The notes: generated from the letters alone by a model not told the origin. Positions 1-11,558 are shown, counted from the first letter of the stretch. The stretch is 64,000 nt of DNA from Neoconidiobolus thromboides FSU 785 (GCA_025603075.1 MU626295.1:1-64000); one strand, 5' to 3'. A program made the numbers and translations.

Positions 1-94
1 TTTACACGCATCACTAATTTTAATTGGATTAAATAAAAAGTAACCAATTAAGGTCTAAAGTTACATAATTTACCAAATAAATCAACTCCAAAAA

Positions 95-103
95 TATATA
101 AAG
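95..103 (+). promoter_or_regulatory. Possible TATA box of the F-box gene
   Basis: TATATAAAG lies about 40 bp before the ATG at 139. In such AT-rich DNA the match may be chance. A similar TATA-to-ATG spacing is seen before the P450 gene at 60580. Confidence 0.3.
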
Positions 104-138
104 TAGAAAAATAAGTTGTTTTATAGATTTTATTTACA

Positions 139-1470
139 ATGTCTATTCAATTCGATCATTTACCTATTGTTTTATTAGAAGATATATTCAAATTACTGGA
201 TCCAACTAAACTATTTGACTTACGCTTTTTAAACAAATACTTATTTAATATTGCAAATAATACAATTAAATATAATTTATCTTATTCAATTTATTATTAT
301 AATGTGAGTAATCAATATAGAGTATACCAACAAAACTTTATTGAACAAAATGGAACAATGATGAAACATATATATTTATATGATGACAACCTCAAATTAT
401 TAAATAAATGTCCTAATATAACATCGTTAGAGATTGATGATCGAGGCGATGACTTTGATTATGATGAAGATACTGACTATATTGATGAACATATTGAATT
501 TAGTATTAAAACAAATCTAACAAAACTAAAAAAGTTAGTTATTTATAACAACAATATCGTCGGTTATTTGAAGTTATTTAATAATTATCTCAATCAAATT
601 GAAATAATTGAATTAAGGGAAATATATAAAGACCATGGATTTGGAATAAATATCGATAATATAGTTAAACACCTTATCCCTAATAAACTAAAGTCATTAA
701 CATTAGATATTAATGAATTAAGCCCTCATATATTAAATGTAATAAAAACAAAGTTTGTTAATCTAAAAGAGTTAGATTTAGCATGGTGTAATTTCCATGA
801 TACCCCGATTAACCTTAATCCCAATGTCAACTTTGCATCTCATTTAAAATTAAAAATTGAAGGATGTTTTGGTAATAATTTTAATATTGAGTTCCTTGGT
901 AATTTAAATTGTCTAAAGCAAATAGAATTGAAAGATACATCCACTTATTTGTTTGATACGTGTAGTGATATTAAACTGATTGAAAAAGACAATTTATTTG
1001 TTTCGGGAGAATCAAATTTCAATATGCCAATTGATCATTATCTGACAAAATTAGCCTACTCAAAACAATTGTATGTTTATAATCTATCTGCACCTTTATT
1101 TAATATACTTCCATCATTACCAAATATGCTACATCTTTTTATTGGTCATTTATCAATGAATTATTATTATTCAAGTCATAATTTTGATTTAAATGAGCCT
1201 AGTAAATATAAAGTTGACTTTATAAAACAAATTACAGTTATTCAATTGGATCTATATCTGGATGAGTTTCTTTCGTTTTTATCATTTTTTCCAAATCTTC
1301 AAGTTATTAAAATTCGATGCTTTAAGTTGGTAATAAGAGAATCGACTGTTACCTATAATCCACCTACTTCTTTACTTCTTATTACCTCTATTCCATATAA
1401 GCATGATCCAGAACTCTATCGAGCATTAGATCAGATTTTTAAAATGAATTGGATAAAGTATGGACTATAA
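139..1470 (+). CDS. F-box/LRR-like protein, intact, single exon
   Basis: A 443-residue protein with no intron. Residues about 5-45 resemble an F-box (LP-x3-LEDIFKLLDPTKLFDLRFLNK), the domain that docks to Skp1 in SCF ubiquitin ligases. The rest is leucine- and asparagine-rich with irregular repeats of the kind found in F-box/LRR receptors, including TSLEID, LKSLTLDINEL and LKELDLAWC. A degenerate inverted copy lies at 3411-4905, and other relics of the family lie at about 18.1 and 59 kb, so this is a member of an expanding and decaying family. The substrate cannot be told. The ATG at 139 aligns with the start of the dead copy. Confidence is high for the family and low for function. Confidence 0.85.
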   Translation: MSIQFDHLPIVLLEDIFKLLDPTKLFDLRFLNKYLFNIANNTIKYNLSYSIYYYNVSNQYRVYQQNFIEQNGTMMKHIYLYDDNLKLLNKCPNITSLEIDDRGDDFDYDEDTDYIDEHIEFSIKTNLTKLKKLVIYNNNIVGYLKLFNNYLNQIEIIELREIYKDHGFGINIDNIVKHLIPNKLKSLTLDINELSPHILNVIKTKFVNLKELDLAWCNFHDTPINLNPNVNFASHLKLKIEGCFGNNFNIEFLGNLNCLKQIELKDTSTYLFDTCSDIKLIEKDNLFVSGESNFNMPIDHYLTKLAYSKQLYVYNLSAPLFNILPSLPNMLHLFIGHLSMNYYYSSHNFDLNEPSKYKVDFIKQITVIQLDLYLDEFLSFLSFFPNLQVIKIRCFKLVIRESTVTYNPPTSLLLITSIPYKHDPELYRALDQIFKMNWIKYGL

Positions 1471-1596
1471 CTGAATTGTTTTACTTGCTATTATTGTAGT
1501 TACAATAGTGACATGATAAATTCTTTGATGTTAATGATAGATTCTAAACAAAGGGATCCTGATGCTTAGCTCTAATATTATTATTTAAAATAAAGA

Positions 1597-1694
1597 TGAA
1601 GATGTGTTTTTTCATTCAAGAATTTTAGTAACAATCTTTCCACTGAAATAGCGCTTAAAAAATGGAATAGTAATGAAATCAAAAAACATCCACA
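1597..1694 (+). repeat. Short TIR element (MITE-like), copy 1
   Basis: Matches the family consensus TGGGGATGT...ACATCCCCA with a degenerate left end (TGAAGATGT) and an intact central AGCGCT. It lies just downstream of the F-box gene and 97 bp before copy 2. Confidence 0.8.
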
Positions 1695-1791
1695 TATGTT
1701 AAATATCAACAAAACGTTTAAAAAGCTTCTTTCAGTTTATTTTTTAGCTTTTATCTTACTCTCTTCTTAATAATTTTAATAAAAAAATATA

Positions 1792-1889
1792 TGGGGATGT
1801 GTTTTTCCATTTAAGGATTTACTAACAATTTTTCCACTCAAGCAGCGCTTAAAGATGGAAAAAGTAATGAAGTCAAAAAAACATCGCCA
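1792..1889 (+). repeat. Short TIR element (MITE-like), copy 2
   Basis: Flanked by TA on both sides, with left end TGGGGATGT, right end ACATCGCCA and central AGCGCT. Same orientation as copy 1. Confidence 0.88.
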
Positions 1890-2068
1890 TATTAAAGTGT
1901 TCTCCTTAAATCATAACTATATATTTTTAATTGATTGGCTAATATCCATGATGTTAATAAGCTCCTTATTTTATTTATTAACTCATAATCTATCTCGGTT
2001 AAATCCTTAAATTACCCTAAGAAATAATACGACATCTTATTCCTTTTAAAAAAATACAATTTTTTAAC

Positions 2069-2977
2069 ATGAAATCTAATTTACAACAAGTAATTCCTAC
2101 CAAACTTTAATTAAATATGAGTAAATTATATTTTCGTTAGATTCTCAAACAAAGTCAACGTTTATTTCAAAGCAGCACTAGAGCTTTTATAAAAGTTGGG
2201 CAAGAGTTATCAACTAAGTCAGTGCATTTAAACTCACCAGCAACTGAGATTAATTTATTTGAGCATTTTAAACAATATCCTTTAGCTATTTTATTTGGTG
2301 TTCCAGGTGCTTTTACTCCAGGTAAACTCACAATTCATTTTTAATCTATCCTATAATAATGTTGTTAGGCTGTTCCAAAGTAAAATATAAATTACTTTGT
2401 ATTCTAAATACAATTTGAAATTAAAATTATAATAGTCTCATTTGCCAAGTTACCTTGAAAATTATGAACAATTAAAACAAAAAGGAGTTGAAGAGATTGC
2501 TTGTTTATCTGTTAACGATGCTTTTGTTATGCAAGCTTGGGGCGAAGCAAATAATACTGATAAAAAGGCAAGTTAGACCATGAATAATAGTTCGGTTCAT
2601 TTTATCTAAACCTTCAATTAGATCACCATGTTTGCCGATGTAAATGCTGAAGCTGTTAAGGATATGGATTTACAATTTGACCTTCCTGGTAAATTTTAAC
2701 TGATACCATTATTGTTTTATTTTAAAATAAGATATAGTTTTAGGCGGTATTCGCTCCAAAAGATTTGCTATGATTTTGAAGGTAGGATTTAATTTTAATT
2801 TGTTTACATTTAATTTATTTTAATTTTATTTAGAATGGTAAAGTGGACCAACTCTTTGTTGAGGTAAACTTTTATGACTTATTTATTATTTACGATTACT
2901 CATTAATTATTTTGTTTTAGCCGGATAATACTGGACTTTCAAATACCTTAGCTAAACATGTTTTAGAGAAATTATAA
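2069..2977 (+). CDS. Prx5/AHP1-type peroxiredoxin, 8 exons, probably mitochondrial
   Basis: Thiol peroxidase of the Prx5 (AHP1) family, which reduces H2O2 and alkyl hydroperoxides. Exons: 2069-2089, 2141-2321, 2369-2379, 2436-2567, 2622-2688, 2738-2781, 2834-2863 and 2921-2977, giving 180 residues. The peroxidatic cysteine is in GVPGAFTPGCSKSHLP, whose CSK comes from an 11-nt micro-exon. LGGIRSKRF and the C-terminal LFVEPDNTGLSNTLAKHVLEKL are typical of the family. Residues 1-22 are rich in Ser, Gln, Lys and Arg and have no acidic residue, so import into mitochondria is likely. The intron at 2568-2621 has a GC donor (GCAAGT). The first exon is short and the least certain part. The gene lies between the intact and dead F-box copies. 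Confidence 0.9.
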
Positions 2978-4081
2978 ATGGTTAGACATTTTGCACGTTT
3001 GTTTTATCTTTACTTTTTTATTTAATTTATTTGATGTTTATGTTTCAATAAAATTAACACAATGCTCTGCTGTGTTATCAAAGAGGACATTTTAAAGTCC
3101 TTTCCTAACAGAATAAACTTATTGAAAGGAATTCAGGGGGTCACTTGTTTTGATAAAAATTTCGATTTTATGTTTTGTTAACAAAACAAAATGTGTTTGT
3201 TATTTATTATAAAGCTATAATAATAACCAAAGTTTATAAAGGTCGTTTTAACTACAGGCCTTTGATTTTGGTATTAGTAATCAACAAGTTTACCATATTT
3301 TAATCACTTCAAGTGTTAACAACAAAAGCAGCATTATTTGATAATTATTGAGATTACTGATCTTTTGTTTGTAACTACCATACTAATAAAGACATTAAAG
3401 CAATTATATTTTAATATTTTATCCAATTTATTTTGAAAATTTGGCCCAATGCTTGATAGGGTTCTAGATCACATTCGTATCGAATACAAGCAATAAGAAG
3501 TAAAGAAGTAGGAATATTGTAGGTAACAGTTGATTGTCTCATTTTCAAATCAAAGTATGGGGACTTTAATAACTTGAAGGTTTGAAAAAAATGATAAAAA
3601 ATCATCCAGATAAAGATTTAATTAATTAACTGTAATTTACTTTATAAGGTCAAGTTTATATTTATCAGTTTCACTTAAATCAGACTTTTGAAATAAACTA
3701 TTATTATCAATTGATAAACGACCAACAAAAACATGCCATATATTTGATAATAATGGAAGTACGTTGAGTAAACCTGTAGACAGATGATGTACATACGATT
3801 GCTTTGAGTCAATTAGTTTCATCAAATAATAGTTAATTGGCATATTGAAGTTTGACTCTACTGAAATAAATAAATTGCCTTTTTCATTAGTTTAATATTA
3901 ACATACATATCAAATAAATAGTTGGAATCATCTCTCAATTCTGTTTGCTTTAAACAATTTAAATTACCAAGGAACTCGATATTAAAGCCATCATAAAAAT
4001 ATCTTTCAATTTTTAACTTTAAAGGAGACACAAAACTGACATTGGGGTCGAGATTAACTAAGGATTATTAAAACCACTATA

Positions 4082-4180
4082 TGAAAATGTTTTTTTGGTT
4101 TCATTACTTTTTCCATTTTTTGAGTGCTACCTGAGCGGAAATTTTATTAGCAAAATTCTTAAGCAAAAAACACATTCCTA
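4082..4180 (-). repeat. Short TIR element, copy 3, inside the dead F-box gene
   Basis: Minus orientation, flanked by TA. The central hexamer has decayed to AGTGCT. It interrupts the dead gene at the site matching TTTAGCATGGTG of the intact paralogue (around 776-787). Confidence 0.88.
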
Positions 4181-4758
4181 TATGCTAAATTTAGTACTTT
4201 TAAATTTAAAAACTTTGTTTTTATTATATCTAATCCACTAAGCTTTATAATAAAGTTTAATGTTAACGAATTCAACATATTAGGATTAAAATATTCAACT
4301 ATATATTCAATACATCAAGTTCATTAAACCTGATTCTTTCCATTAATTCAATTGTTTCAATTTGATTGAGATAACTATTAAATAGCTTTAGATAGCCGAT
4401 AATATTGTTGTTATAAATAACTAACTTTTTTAGTTTTGTTAGATTTGTTTTAATACCAAATTCGATGTGCTGATTAATACCTTCATAATCAAAGTCATCA
4501 TTATAACTATCAATCTCTGACAATATTATATTAGAACAATTAATGATTTAAAACTTATCATCATATAAAATTAAATGTTTCGTTATTTCTCCATTTTGTT
4601 CAATAAAATTTTGTCAGTATGTACTATATTAATTACTCTCAATATAATAGATTGAATAATATAAATCGTATTTAATTGTATTGTTTGCAATATTAAATGA
4701 ACATTTATTTAAAAAGCGCAAATTAAATTGTTTAGTCGAATCTAATAATTTGAATATA

Positions 4759-4859
4759 TGGGGATGTATTTTTGTGTTTAAGAATTTTGCTAACAACTTT
4801 TCCACTCAAATAGCGCTTAAAAGATAGAAAAAGTAATGAAGCCAAAAAAAACACCCTCA
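4759..4859 (+). repeat. Short TIR element, copy 4, inside the dead F-box gene
   Basis: Left end TGGGGATGT, right end ACACCCTCA, central AGCGCT, flanked by TA at 4757-4758 and 4860-4861. The intact paralogue has an uninterrupted GATATATTCAAA at the same place. Confidence 0.93.
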
Positions 4860-5272
4860 TATCTTGTAATGAAATAATAGGCAAACGATTGAGTTGAATG
4901 GTCATTTTAAATAAATTTATAAAGAGTCAAAACGAATTTTACATTGATTACGTATAAATGTTCTTTTCAAATTTTAATACTAATTTCCATGCAAAAAAAA
5001 ACTACAGAAACTTATGAAAAATACTAATGTTCAATATAAATAAAAATGATAATTCTCAATGGCTTACATTATAACTATCAGCAGTAATACATTCTATTCA
5101 ATGTGTTTATACTGTTATTTTATCACAATTAAACTAAATTTAAATAAAACTATGTAAACTATAAGTAAATTAGCATTTAAGAAATTTCAAAAACTATCAT
5201 AACACAGTAAACCAAGCTACATAAATATAAAAAACAAAATTTTAATATAAAAAATTACTCTATAAAATTAAA

Positions 5273-6576
5273 TTAAAGCTCAATTTCGTCTGGATTTTCA
5301 TCCGGACCATTGGCTTGATTATTGTCTGGTTCGTCCTCTGATATCACTTCTGGGATATCTTTTATAATATCTACAACTTTATCCACTTCAATCTTATCAT
5401 AATCATTATATTTTGGTACTTTTGAATTATTATTTGGTTTTGGCTTGATATTTAAATCTCTTTCTAAAGCTTCAATATCACTATCATCATTAGTAAGCCC
5501 AATAGATTTTAATTTTGGTGATGAATCATTGACTGGTAAAATTGGGCTAATATTTAAATTATCGGGCATTTCATGGTATACATGTATGGTAGGAAATTCA
5601 TAAAATCTAATATGAGATAAAGCTTGTTGCAATGGCGTATCTGAATCAAGTTGGTAGAAAGTAGGGGTTTTGGCCTAAAAATATAAATAATGGTTTCATA
5701 TTATACAAAAATCGCTTACGTTGGTATTTATTTTTGAAATAAAGTAGTATAATTCTATACTTTGAGTTAATATGCTACTACAAGGATGTTCTTTGACTGA
5801 TTTTAACATTTTGATATCATCCGAATTTTTGCTACTGTTAACCTTTGATCGAATTTTTGATTCGAATAATTCATCCAATGTTTCTATACCCTTATTATAA
5901 TGAGTTACTACTTCAATATCCATTTTATCATTAATTATAAGTTTCCAAGTGATAGTCCAAAATGACGTATTCTCCCTTAATTAAAGTTAATATGCCTCTA
6001 ATTTAAGTTGTTAAAATTACCTATAGCACCAAAAGGAGCGATTAAGCTTAGCTTTAAGCATACCTTTACTTAAGCTCATAGCTTTAATATTAAAGGATTC
6101 TAATTTTTTATTTAACAAGTTTAGTTTCTTATTATAATTGGTATTTTTAAACTCGGCTTTATGATGAAGCTCTCTTTCTGAATTTTCCGCTATCCTTGTA
6201 ACTTCTGTTAAATATTTATAATCTAAAATCTTCAGTTATATATATTTTGTTGTACCAATATATTACCATTTAATAAACTATTTTCATCCAATTTAGCCTT
6301 TGGCAAGAACTCAAAATTTGCCTTTTTACCACTGCATTTATTACGAGCTTTATGAGTTTTAACACACTCCACGCAACATGTTTTCATCAAACAAGCTGGG
6401 CATTTATATTTAAAATCCTCTTTTTTACATACTTCACACTTAGTATCATCAATAATTTGACCAATACTAGTTATATAAACTTCGTTTTTTTTATTTGGTT
6501 GGTCTCTTATCTTGATTTCTCCTTCCTGTATCGGTATAGTCGTTTCTTCAGACTCAAATAATGGAAAAAAAGACAT
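5273..6576 (-). CDS. BCD1: Box C/D snoRNP assembly factor, BCD1/ZNHIT6-like
   Basis: BCD1 is a nuclear HIT-zinc-finger protein needed to build box C/D snoRNPs for rRNA methylation. Exons on the minus strand: 6576-6267, 6222-6021, 5975-5720 and 5674-5273, giving 389 residues with introns of 44-45 nt. Residues about 47-84 form the zf-HIT module (CEVC, then YKCPAC, TCCVECVKTH and C). DYKYLTEVTR follows directly, then GMLKAKLNRSFW and FWTITWKL, which match the family core. The end of the conserved part, FYQLDSDTPLQQAL...EFPTIHV, is the usual BCD1 C-terminal signature. An acidic tail follows. The start is 396 bp from the divergent PPR-like gene, so they may share a promoter region. Confidence 0.85.
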
Positions 6577-6972
6577 TTTATTAAAAGAGGTTTTATTAGC
6601 TACATGAAATTCTTGAAATTTGTGCTCAAAGAAATTCTCAAAGCTGCAAAAAAGGTTTTATGTACTTTGAATTTTTGCGTTAAGTAAAATTTGCTTATAA
6701 AATAAGCTTACAAAGAAGTGCGATCTTATTATAAAGATTAGATACAAATTGTAAAAGTAATAAAATAAATACAGTAAATTAATTTTTATATATACTGGTC
6801 CTTTAATTAGTTTTTATTCACTTAATTTTATATTCTAAAATTGATTGAACTTAATTATAGTTAGGGAATGAAACTAGTTAAAAACTCCCATCTAAACAAA
6901 TAGGATCAATTCTAAAGCTACTCGATTTTACACAAAAAAACAATTAAACTTTTTTAAATTATTTAGAGTTTT

Positions 6973-8382
6973 ATGAAAATAATAATTCATCAATTGAAAC
7001 ATAAATTAACCAAAATACGTTATGAATCCATTATAATTGATAAATACAGGTACATAAATCAAATTTTTAACATCAAAGCAAGTTTCAATTATTCTTCTAT
7101 CGCCACAAATAGTATTAATATAATAAAAAATAACGATGTTGATTCAAGCCTGATATCAAAGAAAAACGTGGAATTTTATAATGAATGTGTTAATATAAAA
7201 GCAAGCAGTGAAAACAGACTTGATGATTCTGATACAGATTTAAAAATCATTAGCTATATCCAAGGTTTAAAGAAATTCCCTAATTATAATCAATTTTTTA
7301 AATTCATAAAGAAAAAACAAGGTAGAATAACTATCGATGGGTATCATAATAAAAGTAAAGAAGAGATTGATCAAACTTATGTCAATGTTTCAAATCAACT
7401 GTTTAATGCAAGTAAGAGTACTATTAATTCATTTGATAGCTTAATCCTATGTAAACAACTAGAATATAAACAGTTAAAATTTATCTATTTTTACATAAAA
7501 GAACATAACGTAAAACTAGCAGGGAGTACGTACTACAAACTAGCTCACCAAGCATTAAGAATTAAAGATTTTAGTTTTTTTTATAAACTATTAATGGATC
7601 AATTTTATGATGGCAATTTACTAGATGAAAAGCAACTTGAATCATTTAACTTATTACCTCCTGCTGATCGTAGTTTTATTTATCAAACAATAGGTCTTAA
7701 TCTATTTAAATCTGTTAACAATTATTTAATAACTAGTTTTATAACAAATTGCACCATTAAAAATTTAGAAAATGTCACTATCTATAATGAATTAAAAGAT
7801 AGCATCAACCTACCATCCAATGTTTCAAAAAACCGATTACTTCATTTGATTAAATTTTCAATTAAGGCATGTGATGTGAATCAAGTAGAAATGTATTACA
7901 ACATAGCTATTAAGCAAAAGGAATCTATAGACGAAACGCTTTATGTAAGTTTATTTAAAATATACTCACTTGGAGGGTATGGAAAGAAAGCGAATAAAAT
8001 ATGGAGTTTAATACCCAAGAATCATCCAGCTTATGCGTCGACTGCTTCATTGGCCTTAGATAATTGCTATCTCTATTTGGATTTACAAACATTAAATGAA
8101 ACTTTTGAACAAATTCGACATCATACTCACATCGAAACCAATCATTATACCTCTTATTTAGAAGGTTTAGTTCAATTTCAACAATATGAAAAAGCAACAG
8201 AAATATTTATTAAGGATTTATGTATAGATAGAATTTGTAAACCGAATCCAAAAACATTTCAAAAATTGGTCGTTTCTATTAAAACTATTGCGGTTAGAAA
8301 TGATGACAGAAACCTTCTTCACCTAGTTAAAAGGATCCTTGTTGCTTATAAATTATACCTTCAATCTAATCCCTCTCATTAA
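6973..8382 (+). CDS. PPR-like protein, probably mitochondrial
   Basis: A 469-residue, single-exon protein. The first 40 residues are basic and hydrophobic with no acidic residue before Glu18 (MKIIIHQLKHKLTKIRY), as in a mitochondrial presequence. The C-terminal half has helix-pair repeats of about 35 residues that look like pentatricopeptide or TPR-type units, such as YVSLFKIYSLGGYGKKANKIW and HYTSYLEGLVQFQQYEKATEIF. Such proteins usually bind organellar RNA. I cannot name the orthologue. It is transcribed divergently from BCD1. Confidence 0.7.
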   Translation: MKIIIHQLKHKLTKIRYESIIIDKYRYINQIFNIKASFNYSSIATNSINIIKNNDVDSSLISKKNVEFYNECVNIKASSENRLDDSDTDLKIISYIQGLKKFPNYNQFFKFIKKKQGRITIDGYHNKSKEEIDQTYVNVSNQLFNASKSTINSFDSLILCKQLEYKQLKFIYFYIKEHNVKLAGSTYYKLAHQALRIKDFSFFYKLLMDQFYDGNLLDEKQLESFNLLPPADRSFIYQTIGLNLFKSVNNYLITSFITNCTIKNLENVTIYNELKDSINLPSNVSKNRLLHLIKFSIKACDVNQVEMYYNIAIKQKESIDETLYVSLFKIYSLGGYGKKANKIWSLIPKNHPAYASTASLALDNCYLYLDLQTLNETFEQIRHHTHIETNHYTSYLEGLVQFQQYEKATEIFIKDLCIDRICKPNPKTFQKLVVSIKTIAVRNDDRNLLHLVKRILVAYKLYLQSNPSH

Positions 8383-9236
8383 GAAATAAAAGTGCTTTTA
8401 GTTATTTTGTTTTCCTTATTGTTTTTTCTGCTCATTCAAAATTTAATTCTACTTACTTTAGATTAACTTTTATTTAAATATTTGATGTTTTCGTTAATAG
8501 GTCTGCGATTTTGTAGAATACACAATAGTGTATAAGTTGATCCCCTTTTTTAATAAGTATAATTGAGTTATTCTAATATAAAATGCATTTGATTACGCCG
8601 AAGTATTTAAAATTTGCTATCAGATATTACATATCACTAAAGATCTCGGTTTCAACTGTCTTTATTATCACAAAGTTGAGAAACCGTCTTGTGACAAATT
8701 TGTGTTTTACACCATCATCAAAGCCTTTCGGAACCCAATTCTGACTTATCTCAAGTACTTCATTTTTGTTTTTGCTCGCTTTCTTTCCTACTTCATTCAA
8801 CTTGTGAATATCTTCTCTCATTACTGTTTTTTTATCAATTTTCCATTCAAGCTACTAAAACCTGGATCATTTACACATATTTTTCTAAACTATCAGTTGA
8901 TAGTACACCTACTGCACCTCAAACTGCCTCTATTTTAGTTCATACCTGGATTGATATGTGCAAAATTGGATATAAAATAGTTAAATATATTTTACCATGG
9001 TCCAAAGCAGACGCCATTAAATTATAGTATCTTCTTTCACATACTTCGTTTTTATCTACCCTCTTTTTTTCCCCTCTTTTTACTTCCCTTTATTTTTAGC
9101 TTGTACATTCATAAATGAAACCCTTAAGATTGTCGATTCTTTCGGGATTTGAAAAAAACAATTTATTTAAAGTATTGTCTTTTAGGAATAATTAGCATTT
9201 TTTAAAATATGTAGATTCACTTTTATTATCATCATA
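8383..9236. other. Gene-poor stretch with one weak coding-like tract
   Basis: No gene recognised. On the minus strand, 8627-8821 is open and less AT-rich than its surroundings (KLNEVGKKASKNKNEV, then WVPKGFDDGVKHKF). I find no upstream exon or domain to support it, so it may be a relic. Confidence 0.3.
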
Positions 9237-9337
9237 TGGGGATGTATTTTTGTATTTAAGAATCTTACTAACAAATTTTCCACTTAAATAGCACTTAAAA
9301 AATGGAAAAAATAATGAAGTCAAAAAAGATACTCCCA
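9237..9337 (+). repeat. Short TIR element, copy 5
   Basis: Flanked by TA, with left end TGGGGATGT and right end ATACTCCCA. The central hexamer is AGCACT, a CpG transition of AGCGCT. Confidence 0.9.
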
Positions 9338-10356
9338 TATATTCATTGTAAATTTCATATCTTAATAAAGTATGACATCTTATTTGTTTAAATAATTTTT
9401 ATCGTCTGTTTTTATAAACCTACACCCTTTTTTAAGCATACCTCTATATACTTTTATTTTAATTATTACTACTTATCCCTACAATATAAAACTAGCTAAA
9501 AATACTGAAATGACTCCCAGTTACTGCTTTTGACTCTTTATTTTTTTTCAGGGAATTAACAATGAACTAAACTTAAATATGTTTTAGATCTATTTTATTT
9601 TCAAAAGCAAAAATAGTATAGTTTGGTCTCCTTTATTGTAAGTACTGTACTCGTTTCTTATATCGATGGCTATCATTCTCCCATTTATATCTTACTCTTA
9701 TTTACTAATATTAGACTTTTTCATTCAAGTATTTAAGAACTAATTAGCTTATTTGAAATTTAAGTGAAAAAGGCTATTTCCAAAATCGAATATCAAAAAA
9801 TCACTTAATATTTAATTATAAACTGATGCTTATGAAATATCATTTGTTTTATTATGTTTCATTAGAAATAAACAGACTCAAAAGTATATTTACTTTTATC
9901 AAATATTTTAATAAAGGCTGAATAACTTCATTTTAATTATATTCACTAATATTTTGAATCCAGTCAATGGTAAGTACTAAGTATGAGCACATGGAGAAAT
10001 TTAATCCAGTAAAGGCATTTATTTGAGTGATCTTCCAAAATGAACAAATATTTTATTTGGCAAGTTTTAATGTTATACAGCTCTAGTGTTAAATAATGTT
10101 ATATTCTTATCTATCTACTGCTTATTTCATTTGACTGATTCTTATTTTTAATTTTTTCCAATTTGTAATAAATTAATATATAATTTTATTTTATCTTATT
10201 TTATTCTATTTAAAAATATCACATAGCCCTATTGTTTTAAAATGGGTTTTATTATTGTAAATAATATTGCCCAAACTATTTAATAGATTTAAAACCAACA
10301 ATAGCCTAGAACTATTCCTTAGAAGAAGCGTGGAATTAAACGATTTTATTAGTATA

Positions 10357-10454
10357 TAGGGGTGTTTTTGGTTTCATCACTTCTTCCATTTTTTAAGTGC
10401 TATTCAAGTGAAAAAATTGCTAGTGAAATTCTTAAACAAAAAAATACATCCCCA
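10357..10454 (-). repeat. Short TIR element, copy 6
   Basis: Minus orientation, flanked by TA, with ends TAGGGGTGT and ACATCCCCA. The central hexamer has decayed to AGTGCT. Confidence 0.88.
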
Positions 10455-10798
10455 TAGAAATCTTATTAATCTTATTACTTGGTATTTAATACTCAGTACT
10501 TATAATTTGATGTTCTTTATTTTTTGCTATCATTACTCATTAATAATATTCATTAAAGCCCATTATAATAAGCAATGATACCAATATGTGATTGTTTTAT
10601 TCAGTAAAAATTGATTTCAAGTTTATGATATTAATGTTTGGGCATTTAATCTCTTAATATAAAATAGCTTTAATATTTATTTTTAAAGTATTTTTAAGTC
10701 GAGAAATGATCTACCAAAATTTATTAATTTGATATTCAGAAATTGTGTAATTAAATAATAAACACTTTAGTAATAGCAATAATAATACTTTTATTCTT

Positions 10799-10832
10799 AT
10801 ATATAATATATAATATATTATATATTATATAC
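10799..10832. repeat. AT palindrome
   Basis: A run of only A and T that is a near-perfect inverted repeat (TATAATATATAAT and its complement around a central AT). It could extrude as a cruciform. Similar simple AT sequence is common in such genomes. Confidence 0.6.
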
Positions 10833-11558
10833 TACTATTTTTAATTTAGCTAGTTTTTGAATAACATAATATCAATTTATTGGAAGTTACCTTTGATTAT
10901 TATTGACAAAGGCGTTAGATTAGTTTCTAACATATATTTTCTATAATAATAAACTCAAGCTATTTTAAACTTAACTAAAATAATCAAAGTATTTCAAATA
11001 TGATGTAAATTTTTAATAAATATTTAAATTTAATTGGTCTATTTTGATTTAAATGATTAGTTGATGGGTAGTTTGAAACGGAATTGAATGCTACCAAATA
11101 TAGCGTTTATTATGTCTTGAATTGATAATTTCTCAATCTCTCCATCAAATGTTTCTAACAAATAATTGCTTTCAAAGGTGAAATTAAGTAATCCATTTTT
11201 AGTTGAAAAAATCCAAACGCTCTCAAAATTTGCTATACTCTTTTAGGTTAGGGTGTATTAAATTTGAATTACTTTATATGTTACTTTCCCTTAAGTTAAG
11301 TGCCTCATACAATACAAATCTGATGTTAAATTATTTTAAAACGTACTTAATAGTATCTTAATTTTAATTAGTTGGTTGAGTATTTGCTTATAAACTCCTG
11401 TTAAACTTAGATTCAAATATACTATAAATACCTGTTAAAAATTAATCTAATCGAAGTTTTTATTTTTAAACTTAACTATACTCTTTTAAGTTTAACTTAT
11501 TTACTAAAGAGATTAAACATTAAAACTTAATTTTATTATCTTCACCTAAATTTGAAAT

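Larger units (their letters stand above)
3411..4905 (-). pseudogene. Dead F-box/LRR paralogue carrying two MITE insertions
   Basis: Reads on the minus strand as a degenerate copy of the F-box gene at 139-1470. It keeps the start (MTIQLNRLPIISLQD), the middle (TNLTKLKKLVIYNNNI, then LKLFNSYLNQIETIEL) and the end (STVTYN-PTSLLLI, QIFKINWIKY). Stops and frameshifts break it throughout. Copy 4 of the short TIR element splits the F-box after LQDI, and copy 3 splits the LRR region. Removing each element and one TA restores the alignment to the intact gene. Its position and inverted orientation suggest an old inverted duplication around the peroxiredoxin gene. Confidence 0.9.
9338..11558. other. Gene-poor AT-rich stretch
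   Basis: About 2.2 kb upstream of the zinc-finger gene. It holds MITE copy 6 and an AT palindrome at about 10799-10832. I see no coding or RNA gene. It could contain the regulatory region of the C2H2 factor. Confidence 0.5.

Noticed and set aside
8821-8880. NDPGF-like residues near 8860 (minus), similar to the Vfa1 motif
   Set aside because: The zinc-binding cysteines and the Trp before it are not present upstream, so a Vfa1 relic is not supported.
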